From an uncultured Tenacibaculum sp. (lineage in GTDB: Bacteria; Bacteroidota; Bacteroidia; Flavobacteriales; Flavobacteriaceae), in the NCBI RefSeq assembly GCF_947498805.1, contig NZ_CANMLT010000001.1, positions 586,552 to 650,551 of the forward strand: DNA of 64,000 bases, in the 5' to 3' direction. Under the pieces are notes generated by a model, which did not search any database, was not told the DNA's origin, and worked only from the letters and a program-made list of their open reading frames with translations. This document shows, piece by piece, positions 57,642-64,000 of this stretch. The translations under genes and the position numbers were made by a program. Numbering within the stretch: position 1 is the stretch's first letter; each line of letters opens with the position of its first letter.

Positions 57642-58784
57642 TTATAAATCTAATTTAATTCTTGTAGTAGCTTCACGCTTTGTTTCATCAACTATTTTAG
57701 CGTAAATCTGTGTGGTTTTAAGATCTTTATGTCCTAACATTTTTGAAACTGTGTAAATGTCAGTTCCGTTTCTTAACTGTAGGGTAGCGTAAGTATGTCT
57801 AAAACAATGAAAAGTAATGTGCTTTGTTATTCCTGCATTCATAACCCATACTAATAATTGATTGTTTTGGTGTGCGGAATAATAAAGTCCTTTAAATACT
57901 TTTTCGTTAGGCTCTCCAACACCTCCTAATAACTCGTATGCTTGTTGTGAGATAGGTAAAACCTCGTTGCTTTTCGTTTTCTTTTGTTGAAATTGAATAA
58001 AGTAACCTTGGTCTTTAATGTAGATTATCTCACTCCATTTTAATTTTTGAATGTCTGAAAACCTCAAACCAGTTAATGCAGAAAATAAAGAAGCTCTTTT
58101 TAATAGTGGGTTTGGACAGTCTGCTTTGACGAGTAGATTAAGTTCTTCAAGAGATAAAAATACTCGCTTTGTATCAGCTTGTTTTATGGGTTCTATTTTA
58201 GCATTTAAATCAAAAGGTAGAATATTGTCTTTAAAAGCTTGTTTTAGTGTAGCTTTAAATTTATTAAAATAGCTGTGAGCAGAGTTTTGAGATAATTGTG
58301 TTTTACCTCGTCTTTTACTATTTACATTTAGTAAGTACTCTCTGTAATCGTTACAGAATTTTTCATCGAGTTCAGAAAATTTAAGTGATCCGTTTGTAAA
58401 ATCTTTTAAATAATTAAAAGCGGAAATCCAAACATCATAATTTTTACCTTTTCTTTTATCCATTTGTTGTTCATAATATGAAATAAAAGATAGTTTACCT
58501 TTCTCTTTAGCTTTTAATTGTTCTAACTCAAAAGTCGTGTAAACTTCTGGTTTATTAAGCTCATTATCTCTTTTTTGACGTATCTGTTCAGCAAGTAAAA
58601 GAGTTTGTTTATTATCTTGCTTTTGAAGAGGAGTAGTAGCTTTGTTGTAAATGTATAAGCCTAAAAACTCTCTACGTGTAGTTTTATCTGTTCCTATAAT
58701 GGGGATAGGAGGGTAGAAGTCTAAATAAAGGCTTTTACGCCCTTTACTTATAGGCTTTTGCCTTAATGTTACTTTTATAGCCAT
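57642..58784 (-). CDS. Tyrosine-type site-specific recombinase (integrase)
   Basis: 380 residues. An N-terminal arm-binding domain is followed by a SAM-like core-binding domain (about 95-190) and the catalytic domain with R241 (ALTGLRFSD), H326-x-x-R329 (HCFRH), H352 (MLGHKD) and nucleophile Y361 (TTQIYAK). It belongs to the phage-integrase family common in Bacteroidota elements. It lies 0.7 kb from the mnmE 3' end, and is the likely enzyme that recombined the element into the FCIGK codons. The GGTACAAA repeats at both ends are candidate sites for its arm-binding domain. Confidence 0.95.
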   Translation of the reverse strand: MAIKVTLRQKPISKGRKSLYLDFYPPIPIIGTDKTTRREFLGLYIYNKATTPLQKQDNKQTLLLAEQIRQKRDNELNKPEVYTTFELEQLKAKEKGKLSFISYYEQQMDKRKGKNYDVWISAFNYLKDFTNGSLKFSELDEKFCNDYREYLLNVNSKRRGKTQLSQNSAHSYFNKFKATLKQAFKDNILPFDLNAKIEPIKQADTKRVFLSLEELNLLVKADCPNPLLKRASLFSALTGLRFSDIQKLKWSEIIYIKDQGYFIQFQQKKTKSNEVLPISQQAYELLGGVGEPNEKVFKGLYYSAHQNNQLLVWVMNAGITKHITFHCFRHTYATLQLRNGTDIYTVSKMLGHKDLKTTQIYAKIVDETKREATTRIKLDL

Positions 58785-58819
58785 TGTCTTTTACTTTCGT
58801 CTTTTACGTCTAAACTCAA

Positions 58820-59179
58820 TTAAGAGCAGTCGAATAATTTTTCTATTGATGAGCGTTTTACTCGGGTCATTCTTTTGGATAGATTTATAGCTTCTATTTT
58901 ATTGTTGTTGATAAGGTTGTAAATCATTCGATTAGTACAGTTTAATAGAGTAGCAACCTCATTTACAGTTAGAAACTCTTTGTCTTTTATGTCTAATTTA
59001 ATAGGGTTTAGAGCTTGTTTTGTTTTTCTATTAATAGAGTTTAGCTTCTTTTTTTGTTTCCTTTTTCTCCAAGCATTTTTACCACAATTATTACTGCAAT
59101 ATTTAGTAACAGTCGTTTTAGCTGTAAACTCAACATTACAATACTGACAAATCTTTTGAACTCTAATATTGCTACTCAT
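58820..59179 (-). CDS. Zinc-finger/helix-turn-helix protein (excisionase-like)
   Basis: 119 residues. A Cys-rich N-terminus (CQYCNVEF...CSNNCG) suggests one bound zinc, followed by a basic stretch and an HTH_17 domain (EFLTVNEVATLLNCTNRMIY, then KRMTRVKRSSIEKLF). It is adjacent to the recombinase, closest to the mnmE junction and directly beside the five right-end GGTACAAA repeats, which it might bind. A recombination directionality factor or regulator of int is the likely role. Confidence 0.8.
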   Translation of the reverse strand: MSSNIRVQKICQYCNVEFTAKTTVTKYCSNNCGKNAWRKRKQKKKLNSINRKTKQALNPIKLDIKDKEFLTVNEVATLLNCTNRMIYNLINNNKIEAINLSKRMTRVKRSSIEKLFDCS

Positions 59180-59268
59180 TAAAAGTTATGTCGTTAAGTG
59201 ATGATAAATAGATTTAAGTAGAAATAAGCGAAATGAAGTGCGAATATTATCACATTGAAGTAGATAAA

Positions 59269-59338
59269 TTTGTACCTCAAAAACTCATTTTTGTACCTCG
59301 ATAGTCTCAAAGGTACAAAAGAGGTACAAATTTGTACC
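59269..59338. repeat. Right arm-type repeats (five GGTACAAA copies)
   Basis: TTTGTACC at 59269-59276, 59290-59297 and 59331-59338, and GGTACAAA at 59312-59319 and 59323-59330. The last two copies abut to form a perfect inverted repeat. The array lies about 115 bases inside the mnmE att core and upstream of the minus-strand zinc-finger/HTH gene, so it may serve both recombination and promoter control. Confidence 0.7.
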
Positions 59339-59451
59339 TAATTAAAGAGTAAAACTTATTAACGAATATTAATTAAATAATTATAAACCCTTTATTTTTA
59401 GGAGTTTTTTCGTTGTTTTGTGTAGTTTTATTATTTGTTGATTTATTTAGG

Positions 59452-59469
59452 TTACTTTCCAATACAAAA
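59452..59469 (-). repeat. att core at the mnmE terminus (right end of element)
   Basis: The last 18 bases of mnmE, coding F-C-I-G-K-stop. The same terminal codons are the integration site of Salmonella genomic island 1 in Enterobacteriaceae (thdF/mnmE). Matching cores are at 50510 and 47361. Confidence 0.75.
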
Positions 59470-60846
59470 ATTCCCAAAAATATGTCCTAATATATCTTTA
59501 TCGACGTCATATTCACCAGTAATATTTCCTAAATGGCGTAGACATTCACGAATATCAATAGCAAACAAATCAGAGGAGATATCAAGTTCAATTCCGTTTT
59601 TAACAGACTCAATACTTTCCAAAGCTAAAGTCAATGCTTCAAAGTGACGCGAATTGGTAACAATAGTTTCGTTATTGCTTAAAGCACCTGTATTTACTAA
59701 TGAAGTTAACTCGGCTTTTAATTCATCTACTCCAACTTTTTGTTTAGCAGAAAGTAAAATTACATTTTCTATTTCAGAAGATAACAATGCTGAATCATGA
59801 CAAGATAAAGTGTCTATTTTATTTGCAATAACTAACAAACGTTTATTTGGAAAACGTTCTTTGATAGTCTCAATTTCTTCTAAGAATAAATCACTAGCTT
59901 GTATGTATTTGTTCGAATCAATTAAAAAGATAACCAGCTGTGCATTTTCTGCTTTTTCATAGGTTTTTTTAATACCTATACTTTCTACAACATCTTCAGT
60001 TTCTCGAATCCCAGCGGTATCAATAAATCGAAAAGCAACTCCATCAATAATCATTTCATCTTCAATAGCATCTCTAGTTGTTCCAGCAATATCAGAAACA
60101 ATTGCTTTTTCCTCATTTAAAAGCGTATTTAATAAGGTAGATTTTCCAACGTTAGGTTCCCCAATAATTGCTACAGGAATTCCATTTTTCATGGCATTTC
60201 CAAAAGCAAAAGAATCAATCAAACGTTTCAATACAGAAGAGATAGTAGCAACCAGTTGTTTGAACTTTGTTCTATCTGCAAATTCAACATCCTCTCCAGA
60301 AAAATCCAATTCTAATTCAATCAAGGCAGCAAAATCTAACAATTGTGCTCTTAATTCTTTTAGTTCATTGGTAATCCCTCCTCGCATTTGTTGAATAGCA
60401 ACTTGATGAGAAGCAGCAGAATTAGAAGCAATAACATCAGCAACAGCCTCTGCCTGACTTAAATCCATTTTTCCATTTAAAAAAGCACGCATGGTAAACT
60501 CACCATTATCAGCCATTCGACATCCGTTTTGTAAAAACAACTGAATTATTTCTTGCTGAATAAAACTAGAACCGTGGCAAGAAATTTCTACCACATTTTC
60601 ACCTGTATATGAGTGCGGATTTTTAAATATTGATACTAAAACCTGATCTAGAGTAACTCCATTATGCACAATATGACCTAAATGAAGTGTGTGAGATTTC
60701 TGAAGAAGTAAAGACTTATCCTTCTTTATAGATTTAAAAAAAGAGTTTACGATTTCAATTGATTTTTCTCCAGAAAGTCTAATAACAGCAATAGCTCCAA
60801 CTCCTGCAGGAGTGGCTAAAGCAACAATAGTATCGTTTTGTATCAT
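59452..60846 (-). CDS. mnmE: tRNA modification GTPase MnmE
   Basis: 464 residues, full length. The N-terminal folate-binding domain begins TIVALATPAGVGAIAVIRLSG; the G domain has GEPNVGKST (about 228-236), DIAGTTRD, DTAG and NKID. The C-terminus FCIGK carries the conserved Cys of the CxGK motif needed for activity. With MnmG it installs the carboxymethylaminomethyl-type modification on wobble U34 of tRNAs. The gene is intact despite integration at its last codons, because the element supplies a synonymous copy of the end. Confidence 0.97.
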   Translation of the reverse strand: MIQNDTIVALATPAGVGAIAVIRLSGEKSIEIVNSFFKSIKKDKSLLLQKSHTLHLGHIVHNGVTLDQVLVSIFKNPHSYTGENVVEISCHGSSFIQQEIIQLFLQNGCRMADNGEFTMRAFLNGKMDLSQAEAVADVIASNSAASHQVAIQQMRGGITNELKELRAQLLDFAALIELELDFSGEDVEFADRTKFKQLVATISSVLKRLIDSFAFGNAMKNGIPVAIIGEPNVGKSTLLNTLLNEEKAIVSDIAGTTRDAIEDEMIIDGVAFRFIDTAGIRETEDVVESIGIKKTYEKAENAQLVIFLIDSNKYIQASDLFLEEIETIKERFPNKRLLVIANKIDTLSCHDSALLSSEIENVILLSAKQKVGVDELKAELTSLVNTGALSNNETIVTNSRHFEALTLALESIESVKNGIELDISSDLFAIDIRECLRHLGNITGEYDVDKDILGHIFGNFCIGK

Positions 60847-60915
60847 GTTGCAAAATTACCTATTTAATATGTAAAATCATTAAAAACTATCGTTCTAAGT
60901 TTCATCTTTTATGAG

Positions 60916-60935
60916 AAGGGGAAATTCCCCTTTTT
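60916..60935 (+). terminator. Orphan terminator-like palindrome
   Basis: AAGGGGAA-A-TTCCCCTT is followed by a T-tract, in the plus orientation. No plus-strand gene ends here; mnmE starts 70 bases away on the minus strand. It may be a leftover or insulate the 61350 gene from upstream transcription. Confidence 0.45.
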
Positions 60936-61004
60936 AGACATTTGGCTTTTTATAATTGAAAATATGTTTTACATTTGGTATAGCCGAAAGGTTAAAAACG
61001 TAAA

Positions 61005-61275
61005 CCCTATAATTCGAAAATAACACATAACTATATTATAACTCCCAAAAGTGTTATAGAATTATTCCCTATTTAAATTGTTAGAAAATGGTTCCCTGCC
61101 ATTTGTAGAAAGTTAAAGCTTCACTGCTATGAGGCTAGGATTTTCATTCCCTCTAAACAATGACCCCCAAATAAATAATTTTGTCCTCCGCATTTGAAAG
61201 TTAAGCTTCTTTTTGAAGTTAGTGGTTTTCAATCCCTGTAAACGTTTAAACCCTATAAACATTTTAGTCCCACCA
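61005..61275 (+). repeat. Degenerate repeats in the mnmE-adhesin intergenic region
   Basis: The 503-base gap 60847-61349 holds no gene I can support. Within it, short motifs recur: TTCCCT at about 61064, 61092 and 61151, CCCTATAA-type at about 61009 and 61252, and CATTTG...AAAGTTAA..GCTTC at about 61098 and 61192. They suggest decayed tandem units of roughly 60-95 bases. Boundaries are approximate. Confidence 0.35.
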
Positions 61276-61349
61276 TACTAGTTATAAATATAACCTGTAT
61301 GAATTGGTAGTAAGATACTACCCTATGTTTAAAATTTAAATAGATAGGT

Positions 61350-61823
61350 ATGGCAAGAACAATTACTCTCATTATTATTTTCTCGTTTTATTTAAATGTC
61401 TACACAGGCTTTTCTCAAAGCTCGGTTAAAGTTTCTCTAATAGAGAAAAGTAGTAAACCGAATTATGCAAAAGAACATTTATATAAAATAGAAGTAGAAA
61501 ATAGAACTGCTAACGCTACTTCATATGAAATAAACGTTGATAACTCTTATTGTAAGAATAAGAATAGGAGCAACGATATCACATATAATTTATACGATAC
61601 CGATTTAAACTTAATAGATCATAGAATTAGTCTTGCTGCTAAACAGTCAAGACAATTTTATATTAAATTGATTAAATCCAATAGATCAACTTTGAATTCT
61701 TGGAACTGTACAAGAATTGAAGTGAATACTGCTAAAACAAGATTACTGTCTAATAAAAGCAACTCTCAAGCTAATTCAGTAACTATAAAATCATTTATAC
61801 CAGACCCCAATAACGATAATTAA
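61350..61823 (+). CDS. Small secreted hypothetical protein
   Basis: 157 residues with a signal peptide (about 1-23, YTGFSQ), then a probable beta-sandwich (SVKVSLIEKSS, YKIEVENRTANATSY, FYIKLIKSN) with three Cys residues, and the C-terminal tail SFIPDPNNDN. It lies 33 bases upstream of the large adhesin gene on the same strand and is probably co-transcribed. No family recognised; an extracytoplasmic partner or folding factor of the adhesin is possible. Confidence 0.7.
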   Translation: MARTITLIIIFSFYLNVYTGFSQSSVKVSLIEKSSKPNYAKEHLYKIEVENRTANATSYEINVDNSYCKNKNRSNDITYNLYDTDLNLIDHRISLAAKQSRQFYIKLIKSNRSTLNSWNCTRIEVNTAKTRLLSNKSNSQANSVTIKSFIPDPNNDN

Positions 61824-61856
61824 ATGAGTGACTGTGCTTAACTAAAATTATTATGT

Positions 61857-64000
61857 ATGAAAAGTTTTATGAAAAATATTTCACTCTTTATTGGGTTGGT
61901 GTTTATAATAAATAGTGAAATTGTAACAGCTCAAATTAAAAAAAGTTTCGAACCTAGATTTTCTGAGGCCGTTAAAGGAAATGTAACTTTAATAGCAAAT
62001 AATGTATTATCTAGACACCCAAGTAATAGTTATACAGGGAATGATGGAAATCACGATTTTAGCGACAATGTTTTTGTTGATATAGATAGTGATGGAACTA
62101 CGTTTAATTCTAGTAATGCTAACCTTGTAAATCCTGAACCATCTGTAAGTTGTTTAAGTATTAAAAAAGCATATTTATACTGGGCTGCTGCCGATAGAGA
62201 AGAAGATGATCCAGATGATGAACCAGATTGGGATTATAATAAAGTAAAATTACAACTTCCAGGAAGTAGTGGCTATACTACTATCACCGCAGACGAGGTG
62301 ATATATAGAGGTAGAGACGAAGCAAATCATTTTGTTAATGACCCATATATCTGTTTTAAAGACATTACAAATGATGTAAAGGCATTAGCAAGTCCATATG
62401 GTACTTATCAAATAGCAAATGTAAGAGCAAAACAGGGATCTTTAACTTCACATGGAGGAGGTAATACAGGTACTTCTGGAGGTTGGCAAATTGTATTTGT
62501 TTACGAAAGTCCAACATTACCAGCCAAGAATATCTCATTATTTGATGGTTATGCACATGTAACAAGTAGTGTAAATAACTTTGAAATAGGTTTTAGTGGT
62601 TTTCAAACGGTACCTTCAGGAACTGTGAATGCAGATGTTGTAATTGGAGCATTAGAAGGAGATAGAGATTTATCAGGTGATAGATTACAAATTAGAGATG
62701 TTAGTAATAACTGGGTAGACTTGTCATATAGTTTACGAAGCGCGAATAACTTTTTCAATAGTTTTATAGGAAAGAATGGAAGTGGTTTTACAGATAGAAA
62801 CCCTGCAAGTACTAATACTTTAGGGTTCGATGCAGATGTGTTTCCTTTAAGTAATCCAAGTAATAGTATTATTGGTAACAATCAAACGTCAGCTACGATT
62901 CGATTAACATCTGATCAAGAAACATATGGGTTGTTTTTAATAGGGTTATCGGTGGATGTATGGAAACCAGATTTAGCACCATTAATTCTTACAAGCGCAC
63001 CACCTTCAGGATCTTCGGCAAATGCAGGAGATATGGTAGATTTTACTGTATCAGTAGAAAATAATGGAAATGATGATGTTAAAAATTTAAAAATAGAAAC
63101 GACAATTCCACAAGAAGTTGATTTAGTTGAACCTATAACTGGTTTGCCAACAGGAGTAAGCTATACTTATAATAGTGGAACAAGAGTATTAACATTTAAT
63201 GCTGTAGATGGAATCACAGATGTAGGAGATTCGGCATATAGTTTAGGCTTTAAAGTAACCATTAAAAACCAATGTTATTTCCTAGAAGGAACATGTTCAG
63301 ATAAGTTTCAGTTACAATTAGTAGCAACATATATAGGAGAAGAAAATAGTAATGTACAAACGACAGTAAGTTCAAATTCTACAGATTCCTGTGGTATTGG
63401 TGATGATTTACCAAGTACAATTAATATTAATCAACCAAGCGAGGCAACTTGGAGTACCGCAGCTGATGCACTAAATAGAACAGTTGCTTGTGATGATACA
63501 ACAGGTTTACAAGCTGCACAATTACTAGCTCCTGTAGCGAGCTGTAATTTAACAGTAACAAAAACAACAGAAGCTTTTGTTCCTTCTGTAGATTGTCTGA
63601 CAAATGGAACATATACGAATACTTGGACATTCACAGATGGTTGTGGAAGACAGAGTGGGACGTTTACACAAGTAATAACAGTTCAAGATATAGTCGCTCC
63701 ATCAGTAACTGGTAGCTTAAACTCAATAGATCAAGAAGGATGTGAGGCAAGTGATGCACCAGCAGCAGTAACTACTGTAGCAGGATTAATTGCTTTAGGA
63801 GGAGTAACCGCTATTACGGATGCTTGTGATTCAGACTTAACCGTAACGAGTAGTGATAGCTCAGTAGCAGGAACTTGTCCAACAGTATTTGTAGTAACAC
63901 GTACTTATACAATCACAGACGATTGTGGAAACAGTACAGATATTCAACAAACTATTAATATCAAAGATGAAACTGCACCATCAGTAACAGGAAGCTTAAA
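61857..64000 (+). CDS. Large T9SS/gliding-motility-type adhesin, 3' partial
   Basis: The frame is open from ATG 61857 (an alternative ATG is at 61869) to the window end, 714 codons. A signal peptide (about 1-29, EIVTAQ) leads into a conserved N-terminal domain of flavobacterial surface proteins (LSIKKAYLYWAAADREED, about 100-117). A DUF11-like domain (about 375-470; VDFTVSVENNGNDDVKNLKI) follows, then Cys-bearing HYR-like repeats (TNTWTFTDGCGRQSGT and TRTYTITDDCGNSTD). Such proteins often end in a gliding-motility-associated T9SS type B domain, which would be outside the window. Expected role: surface adhesin for gliding or attachment. Confidence 0.82.
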   Translation, partial: MKSFMKNISLFIGLVFIINSEIVTAQIKKSFEPRFSEAVKGNVTLIANNVLSRHPSNSYTGNDGNHDFSDNVFVDIDSDGTTFNSSNANLVNPEPSVSCLSIKKAYLYWAAADREEDDPDDEPDWDYNKVKLQLPGSSGYTTITADEVIYRGRDEANHFVNDPYICFKDITNDVKALASPYGTYQIANVRAKQGSLTSHGGGNTGTSGGWQIVFVYESPTLPAKNISLFDGYAHVTSSVNNFEIGFSGFQTVPSGTVNADVVIGALEGDRDLSGDRLQIRDVSNNWVDLSYSLRSANNFFNSFIGKNGSGFTDRNPASTNTLGFDADVFPLSNPSNSIIGNNQTSATIRLTSDQETYGLFLIGLSVDVWKPDLAPLILTSAPPSGSSANAGDMVDFTVSVENNGNDDVKNLKIETTIPQEVDLVEPITGLPTGVSYTYNSGTRVLTFNAVDGITDVGDSAYSLGFKVTIKNQCYFLEGTCSDKFQLQLVATYIGEENSNVQTTVSSNSTDSCGIGDDLPSTININQPSEATWSTAADALNRTVACDDTTGLQAAQLLAPVASCNLTVTKTTEAFVPSVDCLTNGTYTNTWTFTDGCGRQSGTFTQVITVQDIVAPSVTGSLNSIDQEGCEASDAPAAVTTVAGLIALGGVTAITDACDSDLTVTSSDSSVAGTCPTVFVVTRTYTITDDCGNSTDIQQTINIKDETAPSVTGSL

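Larger units (their letters stand above)
50510..59469. mobile_element. Integrative element at the mnmE 3' end
   Basis: About 9 kb bounded by an 18-bp core at 50510-50527 and the mnmE terminal codons at 59452-59469 (15 of 18 identical, plus matching A residues beyond). Inside both ends lie GGTACAAA repeats. The tyrosine recombinase and a HTH protein are next to the mnmE end, which is the usual position. Other genes are a module of HTH and unknown proteins and, at the far end, two genes that look like cargo. There is no relaxase, type IV secretion or phage structural gene, so it is a satellite- or genomic-island-like element rather than an ICE or prophage. Confidence 0.75.

Noticed and set aside
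60916..60935. Terminator for mnmE
   Set aside because: It lies upstream of mnmE, on the wrong side of the gene.
63427..63634. Two overlapping minus-strand ORFs of 67 codons
   Set aside because: They are antisense to the HYR-like repeat region of the adhesin and have no independent support.

Overview
The window is AT-rich DNA from a member of the Bacteroidota, most likely a marine Flavobacteriaceae (Tenacibaculum-like is a guess, not a determination). Evidence for this is the TonB-dependent receptor with a carboxypeptidase-regulatory-like N-terminus, a type IX secretion (T9SS) sorting domain, a large adhesin of the gliding-motility type, LytTR and AraC signalling of the flavobacterial kind, almost no Shine-Dalgarno sequences, and several TAnnTTTG -7 promoter boxes.

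Layout. 1-2985: end of a beta-glucan locus, with a sugar-symporter tail fused to a GH17-like glucanase, a second GH17-like enzyme and a LacI regulator. 3226-11822: a probable organophosphonate scavenging cluster with a TonB receptor, a DUF5690 membrane protein, an FAD amine oxidase of the phosphonate-linked family, a phosphonatase-like HAD hydrolase, a lipoprotein phosphodiesterase with hemopexin repeats, and a convergent XRE-cupin regulator; GTTTAC inverted repeats recur at its promoters. 11923-18364: a DNA-damage cassette of dinB and dnaE-type polymerases, divergent from a LexA-like S24 repressor and an exonuclease/GIY-YIG nuclease. 18508-33985: a surface-protein locus with a TPR-HTH regulator, two leucine-rich-repeat proteins and a small protein sharing a C-terminal dockerin-like calcium-binding module, a tail-fibre-like protein, a T9SS-sorted protein with a possibly cohesin-like N-terminus, and two small proteins. 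34024-40190: a LytS/LytTR two-component pair divergent from an ABC transporter whose permease is fused to an M1 aminopeptidase. 40498-50355: AraC regulators and secreted hydrolases.

50510-59469 is an integrated element at the 3' end of mnmE. Three copies of an 18-bp core, each encoding FCIGK-stop, lie at 47361, 50510 and 59452, and GGTACAAA repeats lie just inside both ends of the 9-kb element. It carries a tyrosine recombinase, two helix-turn-helix proteins, several unrecognised genes, a membrane protein that may be defence cargo, and a 150-bp non-coding segment whose inverted repeats would form a double pseudoknot. An older, recombinase-less island seems to lie between 47361 and 50510. mnmE follows, then 0.5 kb of intergenic DNA with degenerate repeats, a small secreted protein, and the 5' part of a large adhesin that runs off the window.

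The observations most worth checking are the mnmE-targeted tandem att sites with arm repeats, the possible cohesin-dockerin-like surface complex, the pseudoknotted element, and the phosphonate cluster that joins outer-membrane uptake to a surface phosphodiesterase.
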